DNA of 64,000 nucleotides, from NCBI RefSeq assembly GCF_036373705.1, contig NC_089850.1:27100733-27164732 (forward strand), written 5' to 3'. Positions 1 through 12,300 of this stretch are shown piece after piece. The notes beneath the pieces were generated by a model. It saw nothing but the letters and a program-made list of their open reading frames with translations, made no database searches and was not told where the DNA came from. Source of the stretch: Amia ocellicauda (taxonomy: Eukaryota > Chordata > Actinopteri > Amiiformes > Amiidae). Position 1 is the first letter of the stretch, and each line of letters begins with the position of its first letter. The position numbers and the translations under genes are program-made.

Positions 1-847
1 TGGTGAGAGAAGGGTGATTTCTAAAACCTGCTGGGTTGTGGCTCTCCCGGACCAGGGCTGGAGACAGCTGGTCCACACGCTATTCCTCCCTGGCTGTTGT
101 ATTGTGGTGGTTGAAAATCAAATATGGGTTATGATGGAACATGAAACGATTATCTTTACAGACCTTGAAATTATGCCACCACTCCAGATCAGGTATTGGG
201 TCTTCATTTAATTTCCTGTTCAATTTTATGTATCCAGTCAAATGTATCCTGGTGCACGAAATGCAATATTAACCTTGAAATCCTGAATACTGTGTATATT
301 TTAATGGTAACCAAAGGGGGGTATACATTAACTGCAGCTTTATATTTTAACTGCAATGTTACTTTAAACTACTGTACAAAAACCTGCTATTACAATAAAA
401 GCAAAGACAACTTATTTGCTTCATTTGCCACAAAGAAAATAAAGACAGAAAAGGGATACTGAAAGAACAGGTCTGCATACATAAGGCTGGTTTCACAGAC
501 CCAGATGAGCACTAGTCTTTAACTACCCATTATTGTAGGTAGTGTAATCTAAGACTAGAGTTAATCTAGGTGTGTGAAACCATCTGGTAGTTTCTTTTAT
601 TATGAGAAATAAACTAAGTTTCAATTAAGCTAGGACAACTTTTCCTTTCCAACTTGATGCAGAGGTATCGCAAGTATCTTCACACTTCCCTTCTGAACAC
701 CCGATTGGCAAACATACACGAAGCCAAGATCCAGATGGGATGAGACCAAGCCAAGTGCTTCAGAACCAACACCCATCTCACCCATTCACCACAAATACAT
801 TGGAAGTCAGGAGATTCTAATATTATTCCATACTCAATAAGGATATA
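1..847. other. Left flank, no gene recognised
   Basis: I recognise no coding exon here; the short frames lack any family resemblance. A plus-strand AATAAA lies at 394-399 in AT-rich sequence, so the first 420 bases could be the 3' UTR of a plus-strand gene lying to the left, but nothing else supports that. A short MITE-like inverted repeat occupies about 486-585. The Tc1 copy A begins at 848. Confidence 0.4.
486..585. repeat. Short MITE-like inverted repeat
   Basis: The left arm begins GCTGGTTTCACAGACCCAGA and the right arm ends with its near complement (AGGTGTGTGAAACCATC); inner parts of the arms (CTAGTCTT / AAGACTAG) also pair. The total is about 100 bp. This resembles widespread small palindromic vertebrate DNA repeats whose ends read GGTTTCACAGAC. 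No clear target-site duplication is visible, so the superfamily is not assigned. Confidence 0.5.
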
Positions 848-2053
848 CACTCACCTAAAGGATTATTAGCAACACCTGTTCAATTTCTCATTAATGCAAT
901 TATCTAACCAACCAATCACATGGCAGTTGCTTCAATGCATTTAGGGGTGTGGTCCTGGTCAAGACAATCTCCTGAACTCCAAACTGAATGTCTGAATGGG
1001 AAAGAAAGGTGATTTAAGCAATTTTGAGCGTGGCATGGTTGTTGGTGCCAGACGGGCCGGTCTGAGTATTTCACAATCTGCTCAGTTACTGGGATTTTCA
1101 CGCACAACCATTTCTAGGGTTTACAAAGAATGGTGTGAAAAGGGAAAAACATCCAGTATGCGGCAGTCCTGTGGGCGAAAATGCCTTGTTGATGCTAGAG
1201 GTCAGAGGAGAATGGGCCGACTGATTCAAGCTGATAGAAGAGCAACTTTGACTGAAATAACCACTCGTTACAACCGAGGTATGCAGCAAAGCATTTGTGA
1301 AGCCACAACACGTACAACCTTGAGGCGGATGGGCTACAACAGCAGAAGACCCCACCGGGTACCACTCATCTCCACTACAAATAGGAAAAAGAGGCTACAA
1401 TTTGCACAAGCTCACCAAAATTGGACAGTTGAAGACTGGAAAAATGTTGCCTGGTCTGATGAGTCTCGATTTCTGTTGAGACATTCAGATGGTAGAGTCA
1501 GAATTTGGCGTAAACAGAATGAGAACATGGATCCATCATGCCTTGTTACCACTGTGCAGGCTGGTGGTGGTGGTGTAATGGTGTGGGGGATGTTTTCTTG
1601 GCACACTTTAGGCCCCTTAGTGCCAATTGGGCATCGTTTAAATGCCACGGCCTACCTGAGCATTGTTTCTGACCATGTCCATCCCTTTATGACCACCATG
1701 TACCCATCCTCTGATGGCTACTTCCAGCAGGATAATGCACCATGTCACAAAGGTCGAATCATTTCAAATTGGTTTCTTGAACATGACAATGAGTTCACTG
1801 TACTAAACTGGCCCCCACAGTCACCAGATCTCAACCCAATAGAGCATCTTTGGGATGTGGTGGAACGGGAGCTTCGTGCCCTGGATGTGCATCCCACAAA
1901 TCTCCATCAACTGCAAGATGCTATCCTATCAATATGGGCCAACATTTCTAAAGAATGCTTTCAGCACCTTGTTGAATCAATGCCATGTAGAATTAAGGCA
2001 GGGGGTCAAACACAGTATTAGTATGGTGTTCCTAATAATCCTTTAGGTGAGTG
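848..2053 (+). mobile_element. Tc1/mariner DD36E element, copy A
   Basis: The element is 1,206 bp, flanked by TA on both sides (846-847 and 2054-2055). Its terminal inverted repeats begin CACTCACCTAAAGGATTATT; the left one has one substitution (AGCAACACC instead of AGGAACACC). The 5' leader of about 150 bp and the transposase frame match copies B-D in this window almost base for base. Relative to them, copy A lacks 15 bases near the 3' end of the gene. It lies in the plus orientation, opposite to copy B on the other side of RPS12. Confidence 0.93.
996..2021 (+). CDS. Tc1/mariner transposase (DD36E), copy A
   Basis: A single open frame of 341 residues starts MGKKGDLSNF. It has an N-terminal paired-like helix-turn-helix region (about residues 1-115, with SISQSAQLLGFSRTTISRVY) and a DDE catalytic domain. 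The catalytic acids visible are D155 in AWSDESRF, D246 in FQQDNAPCH and E283 in [11 protein letters not shown]. There are 36 residues between D246 and E283, the DD36E spacing described for the Incomer group of Tc1/mariner transposons. It would bind the terminal repeats and do cut-and-paste transposition at TA. Five residues (VLKAK) present near the C-terminus of copies B and C are missing, in frame. Whether this version is active cannot be told from sequence. Confidence 0.9.
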   Translation: MGKKGDLSNFERGMVVGARRAGLSISQSAQLLGFSRTTISRVYKEWCEKGKTSSMRQSCGRKCLVDARGQRRMGRLIQADRRATLTEITTRYNRGMQQSICEATTRTTLRRMGYNSRRPHRVPLISTTNRKKRLQFAQAHQNWTVEDWKNVAWSDESRFLLRHSDGRVRIWRKQNENMDPSCLVTTVQAGGGGVMVWGMFSWHTLGPLVPIGHRLNATAYLSIVSDHVHPFMTTMYPSSDGYFQQDNAPCHKGRIISNWFLEHDNEFTVLNWPPQSPDLNPIEHLWDVVERELRALDVHPTNLHQLQDAILSIWANISKECFQHLVESMPCRIKAGGQTQY

Positions 2054-2055
2054 TA

Positions 2056-3050
2056 TATTAGTCTACGTCCTACACCTGTGTGTATGGTATGGTTGTAGGA
2101 GAGTTACATTTACAAAGGGAGCATTTTTAATAGTGCGTCATAGCAGAGAACGACCATAAAATACAGTCTGAACAGCACAGGGGTAGAAACATTAGATCCC
2201 ATTTCCCAGTGAATTTCTACAAACTAGGTTTTTATTGGCTGGGGAAATTATAAACAATGCCACTTTGCCAAACACCTAAGCATAAATCTTTACACATTTA
2301 AAATTATTAGTTAATCTTCTGGTAATGCTTAAGTCACCCAACAATATACTATACACTGTACTAAGCTGACCAATACTTACATATGGTTTAAAAAAAAAAA
2401 AACACCGGACATGCTGGTGCTTTATATGTTCGGGGACAAACTATCCCCATTAAACTGAATTCATAGGTGTACATGTGGTTTACTAGAAATACACTAAATC
2501 AGTGTTAAATGTACACTGAACTCTGCACAGATAGCAGCTACTGTATGAAGTGTTTCCCAAAATGTCAAACTATTACTCCTCCTATAAAAGAAAATCAAAG
2601 TTGTCACATCTACATGGCAACAGTTTTCATCCAGGATCAAGTCATTACCCTGCAAACGCCGATCATGTTCACACAACCGGCACTGATGGATTCATGAATA
2701 AGTGTTCGTGCTGCCTAATGTTTTCAAGATCAATAAATCCCCACTGGCACCATTCCAGGTTAAAAAAAGTATTACTAGTAAGATCTGTGCTTCATATAGT
2801 TCTACACACTGCAATGTGGCATATTTAGCATAAACCTACAACAGTTTAAAATCACATTTCTGCTTGGAATGTACTTTAAAAAAAGTACTAGAGTAGATTA
2901 ACTACTTTACACTTTACATTTTATTGCATCAATGTATTCCCTCTGGCTTTTAGTTTTGCACACCCAGCAATGCATGTTCATCTACTGAGCAGGAGACCTA
3001 CACTGTAGAGGTACAGGATCAAATTCTACAAACCACACCAGTCAGCTTCT
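2056..3050. other. Spacer between copy A and RPS12 3' end
   Basis: AT-rich spacer with no recognised exon. It holds a 13-base A run near 2389 and short unsupported frames. The minus-strand RPS12 transcript should end just inside its right edge. Confidence 0.5.
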
Positions 3051-3062
3051 GTTTCAAATGCG

Positions 3063-3068
3063 TTTATT
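3063..3068 (-). terminator. RPS12 polyadenylation signal
   Basis: AATAAA on the minus strand lies 7 bases after the RPS12 stop codon (3075-3077). Very short 3' UTRs are usual for ribosomal protein genes, so cleavage is expected at about 3040-3055. Confidence 0.75.
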
Positions 3069-3074
3069 CACACA

Positions 3075-5339
<2,265 letters not shown>

Positions 5340-5495
5340 TGTAGATTATCGGTGGATGTTGGACTTAAATTGCTGCAATATAAAAATAGACCGGTGGATT
5401 TGTTAGTGCCCATGTTAGTTCGATAACTTCGACTTCGGTAAAACGAAGGATGTTTTGTATTTTTGACGGATTCCGAGACACACACAAAAACTCAC

Positions 5496-5547
5496 CCAAA
5501 CCTCCTCTCTGACAGCGGAAAAAGAGGACGTCACAGCGTCGACGTCA
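5496..5547 (-). promoter_or_regulatory. RPS12 TOP-type transcription start and CRE-like sites
   Basis: On the minus strand CCTCTTTTTCC (5517-5527) is a terminal oligopyrimidine tract, the hallmark of ribosomal protein mRNAs under mTOR/LARP1 control. Transcription probably starts at its first C residues (5526-5527). A non-coding exon follows and ends at 5496 before GTGAGT. Immediately upstream are two TGACGTC CRE-like sites (5527-5533 and 5541-5547). Confidence 0.75.
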
Positions 5548-6667
5548 TTATTTTAAGCGCCCAGAGAGGAAGGACCCCGAGCAGGCTGTACATTTAGTTG
5601 CCGGACAAGTTGCCCAACTAGAAAACAACGTGTGTTTTTAAGCACGTGTGATTAATTCAATGCTACCCAAATCTGCATCTGTTTAAAATAGACAGACGTC
5701 CATATGGTTGGTAGAAAATGTCTGCTTCACTTTCTATTCGACTTTATTGATTATAGATTAAGTTGATATAAAATTCTACTTGAAATAAAAAGCAGCGTGC
5801 TCGCCCTCCCGCCCCACAGCCTGGCTGTCTGCGCCACTCAACTTTACATAGTTACACTGAATTGGATTGGGTTTATGTTACAACTACTGTGCTCTGTATG
5901 CATCATCTGAAAGAGATTTCTCCCCACCAAGTCTGTACTGAACCGTTCAATTTATTCATTGAATATAAAACTCAAGTCATCATGGGGGGGGTCAAAGAAC
6001 GAAGACTGCAAGTAAAAATGACCAGTACAACACCATTTTATATAATCATGTTTTATTAAAATGCATCCCTCTAAAGCATAAGTGGGGGGAGGTGGGAATG
6101 GGCGTTATTGTGCATAGTATTTAACTCCCATCAGTTCGTCATATACAAAGTAGTAGTTTTAACTAGGACAAATAATGTACACTTATTTAATATATATAAT
6201 TGTTTTTATTTTATTTTACATTCTCTCTCATAATTCAGGCACTGGAAGATAACTGGTCATTGTAAATGAATGCCACTGGCTTGTATTAATGTGCATATTT
6301 GTTATCCCAGTGCTGTCCAACAGAAATCACTGACAAGCCATAGACTACAATGCTTCATCTGAACAATGCAGGTTAATGTACTGCCACATTACACTTTAAA
6401 AATGTTACATATAACACAACCCTGCTAATGATAAACATGTGACTGGATAGATATCCTAAATTCTGCTTCTATTATTTATATATTTTAAATAAAAATACTT
6501 TTTACATTTAAATTACAGGATTACTTTACTCTGGATATACTTTACTCCTGATATAAAAAAGATAGAGGAACAAAAACAAAAACACAGCGAGACCTAGACC
6601 AAATCAAAATGTTGACATACCTGTAAAATGGAAATGAAAGTCTTGTAACCAATTGCATTTTTAATTT

Positions 6668-6670
<3 letters not shown>
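5548..6670. other. Spacer upstream of RPS12
   Basis: AT-rich sequence with no recognised exon or repeat family. Its right edge is a (TA)n tract. Confidence 0.4.
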
Positions 6671-6712
<42 letters not shown>

Positions 6713-6720
6713 TACATACA
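6671..6720. repeat. (TA)n/(CA)n microsatellite flanking copy B
   Basis: About 17 TA units (6671-6704) run into CACACA and CATACATA units directly up to the Tc1 terminal repeat. A further TA tract (7942-7955) continues on the far side of copy B, so the element appears to have landed in the microsatellite. Confidence 0.85.
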
Positions 6721-7941
6721 CACTCACCTAAAGGATTATTAGGAACACCATACTAATACTGTGTTTGACCCCCTTTCGCCTTCAGAACTGCCTTAATTCT
6801 ACGTGGCATTGATTCAACAAGGTGCTGAAAGCAATCTTTAGAAATGTTGGCCCATATTGATAGGATAGCATCTTGCAGTTGATGGAGATTTGTGGGATGC
6901 ACATCCAGGGCACGAAGCTCCCGTTCCACCACATCCCAAAGATGCTCTATTGGGTTGAGATCTGGTGACTGTGGGGGCCAGTTTAGTACAGTGAACTCAT
7001 TGTCATGTTCAAGAAACCAATTTGAAATGATTCGACCTTTGTGACATGGTGCATTGTCCTGCTGGAAGTAGCCATCAGAGGATGGGTACATGGTGGTCAT
7101 AAAGGGATGGACATGGTCAGAAACAATGCTCAGGTAGGCCGTGGCATTTAAACGATGCCCAATTGGCACTAAGGGGCCTAAAGTGTGCCAAGAAAACATC
7201 CCCCACACCATTACACCACCACCACCAGCCTGCACAGTGGTAACAAGGCATGATGGATCCATGTTCTCATTCTGTTTACGCCAAATTCTGACTCTACCAT
7301 CTGAATGTCTCAACAGAAATCGAGACTCATCAGACCAGGCAACATTTTTCCAGTCTTCAACTGTCCAATTTTGGTGAGCTTGTGCAAATTGTAGCCTCTT
7401 TTTCCTATTTGTAGTGGAGATGAGTGGTACCCGGTGGGGTCTTCTGCTGTTGTAGCCCATCCGCCTCAAGGTTGTACGTGTTGTGGCTTCACAAATGCTT
7501 TGCTGCATACCTCGGTTGTAACGAGTGGTTATTTCAGTCAAAGTTGCTCTTCTATCAGCTTGAATCAGTCGGCCCATTCTCCTCTGACCTCTAGCATCAA
7601 CAAGGCATTTTTGCCCACAGGACTGCCGCATACTGGATGTTTTTCCCTTTTCACACCATTCTTTGTAAACCCTAGAAATGGTTGTGCGTGAAAATCCCAG
7701 TAACTGAGCAGATTGTGAAATACTCAGACCGGCCCGTCTGGCACCAACACCCATGCCACGCTCAAAATTGCTTAAATCACCTTTCTTTCCCATTCAGACA
7801 TTCAGTTTGGAGTTCAGGAGATTGTCTTGACCAGGACCACACCCCTAAATGCATTGAAGCAACTGCCATGTGATTGGTTGGTTAGATAATTGCATTAATG
7901 AGAAATTGAACAGGTGTTCCTAATAATCTTTTAGGTGAGTG
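6721..7941 (-). mobile_element. Tc1/mariner DD36E element, copy B
   Basis: The element is 1,221 bp in minus orientation with terminal repeats starting CACTCACCTAAAGGATTATT. The right flank starts with TA (7942-7943). On the left the expected TA is displaced by CA repeat units, probably microsatellite slippage. It has a full-length transposase frame and lies between the RPS12 promoter and the SLC18B1 3' end. Confidence 0.93.
6753..7793 (-). CDS. Tc1/mariner transposase (DD36E), copy B, intact
   Basis: A 346-residue uninterrupted frame, full length for this family copy set. The layout matches copy A: N-terminal helix-turn-helix DNA-binding region, then D155, D246 and E283 with DD36E spacing, and the complete C-terminus RRIKAVLKAKGGQTQY. 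It differs from the others at a few residues, for example GMGVGARR instead of GMVVGARR and SCGQKCL instead of SCGRKCL. No frameshift or stop is present, so it could encode a working enzyme; expression is unknown. Confidence 0.92.
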   Translation of the reverse strand: MGKKGDLSNFERGMGVGARRAGLSISQSAQLLGFSRTTISRVYKEWCEKGKTSSMRQSCGQKCLVDARGQRRMGRLIQADRRATLTEITTRYNRGMQQSICEATTRTTLRRMGYNSRRPHRVPLISTTNRKKRLQFAQAHQNWTVEDWKNVAWSDESRFLLRHSDGRVRIWRKQNENMDPSCLVTTVQAGGGGVMVWGMFSWHTLGPLVPIGHRLNATAYLSIVSDHVHPFMTTMYPSSDGYFQQDNAPCHKGRIISNWFLEHDNEFTVLNWPPQSPDLNPIEHLWDVVERELRALDVHPTNLHQLQDAILSIWANISKDCFQHLVESMPRRIKAVLKAKGGQTQY

Positions 7942-8244
7942 TATATATATATATACACATATATACATACACACTCACACATACATACCCACACATAATA
8001 TAATTAACCATAATTGGGTACAAGTTTGTAATTTGCAATTTGTGGATGGATCACAGTTCTAAATTTGGTGCAGGCCTAGCAATGCACCCTCAAATCTGAA
8101 TACCTGGCCATAAAAGTTCTTGCACACAAAAGTGTCAATTATTTGAACATAACAATTATAAAGTTAGGTTTAAGGTTGATGTGTTAATGCAAGGACAGTG
8201 TTTGTTAACAGGATTTTAGATTAAATATTTTAAGAAAATTATAA

Positions 8245-8440
8245 AAGATAGCTCTGGACTCCTGAACAGAGGGTTGTGGGTTCAATCCCAGGTGGAGGAC
8301 ACTGCTGCTGTACCCTTGAGCAAGAGACTGTACCTAGATTGCTCCACTTAAAACCCAGCTGTATAAATGGGTAATTGTATGTAAAAAGTAATGTAATATA
8401 TTGTAAATATTGTATATATTGTTCAAAATACTAGAACAAA
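8245..8440 (+). repeat. tRNA-derived SINE
   Basis: It begins with a tRNA-like head containing a near-consensus Pol III box B, GGTTCAATCCC (8279-8289). A body typical of fish SINEs follows (TACCCTTGAGCAAGAGACTG, TAGATTGCTCC, CTGTATAAATGGGTAATTGT), and it ends in AT-rich repeats. The family name is not certain. Exact ends are approximate. Confidence 0.75.
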
Positions 8441-8556
8441 GACATTGTTGCTTGTCAAACCCAAGCTGTTAGTGTTTTTCAGAACACACAGTGCACTGCA
8501 GGCTGTGGACCCTACTACCTACTGCGGCTTCATGAGTGATGAGTGTCAGCCTAGAA

Positions 8557-8733
8557 CAGGGATTCCCTAACCATTACCCCCAGTCCCCCCGTTCTGCTGG
8601 ATTTCATTCCGAGCTTTTAATTACTTAATTGAACCATATATTGCATTGTTAGTTAATTTAAGGATTCAATAAGCAATTCAGAACAAGGAACAGTAGGGCA
8701 GGGGGTACTCCATGACAGATTTGGAAATCGCTG
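8557..8733. mobile_element. hAT-type MITE, diverged copy
   Basis: 177 bp with imperfect inverted ends (CAGGGATTCCC ... AATCGCTG). The flanks are GCCTAGAA and GACTAGAA, an 8-bp target duplication with one mismatch. The interior (TTTTAATTACTTAATTGAAC, GCAGGGGGTACTCC) matches the better preserved copy at 50974-51166. Confidence 0.65.
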
Positions 8734-8817
8734 GACTAGAATCAAACCTGCAGCTCCCAGGCTAGGGTTTAGGTTTGTTGCAGCTCAAAATTATACTTTT
8801 TTTTTTCCCCCTCATTA

Positions 8818-9004
8818 ATTTCCCTCATTAACATGCAAATCAATTTATAACTTTTTTGAAATGCGTTTTTCTGGATTTTTTTGCTGTTATTCTGTCTCTC
8901 ACTGTTAAAATACAGCTACCATTAAAATTATAGACTGATCATTTCTTTGTCAGTGGGCAAACGTACAAAATCAGCAGGGGATCAAATACTTTTTTCCCTC
9001 ACTG
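8818..9004. repeat. Solo terminal repeat of the DD34E Tc1 element
   Basis: About 187 bp closely match the right end of the complete Tc1 element at 26296-27876, including the terminal TTTTTTCCCTCACTG followed by TA (9005-9006). No transposase or second end is adjacent. A further 15-base match to the terminus (TTTTTCCCTCACTGT) lies at 9221-9235. It sits just past, or inside, the SLC18B1 3' UTR. Confidence 0.8.
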
Positions 9005-9065
9005 TATAACTCAATACCAGATTCAACGGATTTTCAAGTAAACCATTTTATATTTATGTTTGTAA

Positions 9066-9071
9066 TTTATT
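9066..9071 (-). terminator. Possible SLC18B1 polyadenylation signal
   Basis: AATAAA on the minus strand, about 315 bases beyond the SLC18B1 stop codon, is the first canonical signal I see downstream of the gene. Whether it is used is not known. Confidence 0.4.
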
Positions 9072-9384
9072 TGCAAATAAGGTTATGAGTATACTTATCA
9101 TCTACTCTGTAGGAATCAAGAATTCAAATTATAGATTTTTAAAATCGTTTTCCTTTTAATTATAATAGAAAAGTTTTAAAAAAAAAGTATAATTTACTCC
9201 TTCTTATCATTTTTTTGAGCTTTTTCCCTCACTGTATATTAAATACAATTAGCAGTGCATCTTAGCAAAACAATTAAAAATTAATAAAGATCTTTCTTGC
9301 CTTCATTATTACAAATATAATCTAGAGTCTCCACATTCAGTGAGTTAGTTACGGTCCTTCAGTAATTCTTCAGTGCGGCTCAGA

Positions 9385-12300
9385 TTAACTCTGGTTCAGG
9401 AGCAGAGTTCTTTCACTGTTAGATTCATTCTCAGCTACTTGAGGAGATCTAAGATCAAGACAAGTTAATTTATTATTGAGAGTTACCAGTCTTTACCACT
9501 GAATATACTGCAAACTAGATACACATTCTGAAGCATTTATTCATTTATTTACATATTTAATATTTACTGAAAGTAAAAATAGTCCTTATGTACTCTGAAG
9601 GTAGACTGGGCCTGACTAAATTTAATCAGATACTTAAAAGGTATTCTGGGTAAAAATAAAACAAACATTTAATAAACAGTCAAACTTAAAACTAATAATT
9701 ATAACAATTCAAATAAAGTCTTTACAGCCATTCCTCCAGTAACAAAATTCACTATTAACTTACAATGCTATTTTGTAAATGCATGATGCACTATGGAATA
9801 ACTGATGTGCACAGAGTATGGTTTATACACGCTCTATGTTATTAATTTCTTTAAAAATATATAATGGCCTTTTCAACTTGTCAATGAATTATAATACAAT
9901 TCAGATTAAAATCTTACCTCTTTTTCTGCACTCCCTCAATGATGAAATAGAGGCCCATTAAGAGGGTCTAAAACACAAATGGAAAATTATTGATGTAATT
10001 TAGTACTGGTAAATTATTCTCTTAATTCTTTGGGTCTTTATGAGCAACTGAAATGCAGTTTATGTAATAGCGTATAGAAGGCATTCCCTGCACATATAAT
10101 AAAATAATTATCTAGAGCTCAGATGGAATGACATCCTAAATAAGCTCTGGCCCCTTGGACTGAGATAGGTAGATAAAAACTTTAGTTCAGGGATCCCTTA
10201 TCTGCTTTCTTTCCTAGACATTCAGTTCTGATTGATCAATTCATTCTTGTTCATGGAGATATGTACTTACAGCAAGCAAAGCTATTCCTCCTTGAATGAC
10301 TGAGGCCCACGGAAAATTTAGTTTCTGAACTGTGTAGCCCCCAAGCGTTGGACCAAAGAACATCCTGTATGAATGAAGGACATGTGAATGTGACAGCAAC
10401 ATATAAATAAACATATATATGCATTTGACATAACATGCAGAGAGTAACAGAACAAACTTCACAAAACTGATAGCCAATACTGTATTGTGGTATGTACAGG
10501 TTTTCACTTTGAACGTGGGTGTTTATTTACTTAAGTATTCTTATCCCTGTTATCATACTGTGGGCATCAAGGTGAGAAAGATATCTTTTTCTACAAGGCA
10601 ATTCAACTAATTTACTGCTCCACTAAATATTAAAGTCCAAAAATGCACTTTCAAAGTTTTTATAGAATAAGTATGACTTAAAAGTAGAATACAGCTTTGG
10701 GAAAGAAAACAATGCCACATTTCACTGAATTTTAACACAGCCCAAACAAAAACATGAAATTCACTAAGACCTTTATTCTCTGGTTGTCAAGCAAAATTAA
10801 AATACGTTGACCTACCCAGCGGACCATACTGCTCCAAATAATCCAGAAACCAGTCCTAAGGTGCTCAGGCCTTCCTCAAATCCACGTTCGCTGTTAGAGG
10901 GGAACAATGTGTTACACACCCCATGATATTCCTTTCTAAACAGTGCTTAAATGGTCTCAATTCATGTTTTCCATTATAATCCATTTGAAAGTGACTTCTG
11001 ATATGATTTATTTATGATGTAGTTAAGGGCAAAATAAAGCAGGTCTTATTCCCCCCCCCAACAAAAAAAATGACTAGCAACCAGCTCCCTTTTTGAGGAT
11101 GACCTATTAAACCCCACAATGCAGTGTGGTGAAAAGATGACTATACTTACATAGCACACGAGAGGATCTCTGGGAATGTTGGGATGCCACTCATGCCCAA
11201 GGAAAACCCAATGAGGCCCAGCATCAAGACGAACAACCACAGCTCGCTTTAAACATAAAACAGCATCTCAAAGCTGTACAACAAACAATCTAAGCATATA
11301 TTTCCATAATCTACACACAATCCACCTCCTCAATCTTGGGACTGAACTCCATTGGTTAACTTTGAATATTTATTTAGTTCCCCCCTTTCTTTCAAATACA
11401 ATTTTGCTAATATGCTAATATGCTAATATGCTGAAAAATGAATATAAAAAAACAACCTCTTAATCTGAAGAATTGGAGCAGGACCCAGTAAAAAAAAGCC
11501 AATGGCTGTTCCAAAGCCCCCCAGAACCAAAAGCCATTTTCTAATAGTCTGCAACAAAGACAAAGACAAATCAGCATATGCACAGCTAATCAGCAAAAAA
11601 CATAATTCAGTTGTCCAACATTTACACCCAGCTGTGTGTGAAATATAATTAAAAAGCTTGAACCGTGTCACAGAATACAGGGGAAACTATTGAAAACGAT
11701 TCTCTGAAAAAGAAGGACAGCCATTACCGAATGGAAAGAGCCTTCTGACCTGCCAATCAGTGAAGACATGTACCAATAGGGGCCCTGCTGGCAGGAAGAA
11801 GACCCACCCCCGGTGTCTGTGAAAAGTCTCCTCCTGACTGCAGCTACCTGCCATTTCTTCGTCAGGAAGGTCGTCTGGCCAAGCGACCCCCGAAGGGTAA
11901 TGGCTGTCTTTCTTTTTCAGGGAACTGGGGTTATGATAATAATCTATCGTTCCTTTTCAAATTGAAAGACAACCATTACCTAATGGGAAGTATAGCAGAG
12001 CCTCATGGCACCTGAGGGCTAGCAGTTTGAAGTACCTGGGTGCCCAAGTTTGGGCACAGCCGGTTCGCCACGTTGAGGCGGTAGAACCTAGTGAAGGTCT
12101 GTTGACCGGACCAGGTCGCAGCATTACACAAGTCTTCAAGTGTGGCGCCATAAAAGAGAGCCCATGACATCGCCTGTCCCCTTGTTGAGTTCACGGACAT
12201 GTGTTCAGGCAAGGGAACTTTAGCAGTCTCATAGGTGAGCCGGATCATCTGGCCAGACACCAGTTCTGAAAGGCTGACCACTTATAAGTATATTGGGCCC

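Noticed and set aside
1-420. 3' UTR of EYA4, a neighbour of RPS12 in mammals
   Set aside because: Only a plus-strand AATAAA supports a 3' end, and the strand does not fit the expected orientation; no coding exon is visible.
7141-7873. Plus-strand frames over copy B (and equivalents over copies A, C, D)
   Set aside because: They recur identically in all copies only because they overlap the conserved transposase gene on the opposite strand.
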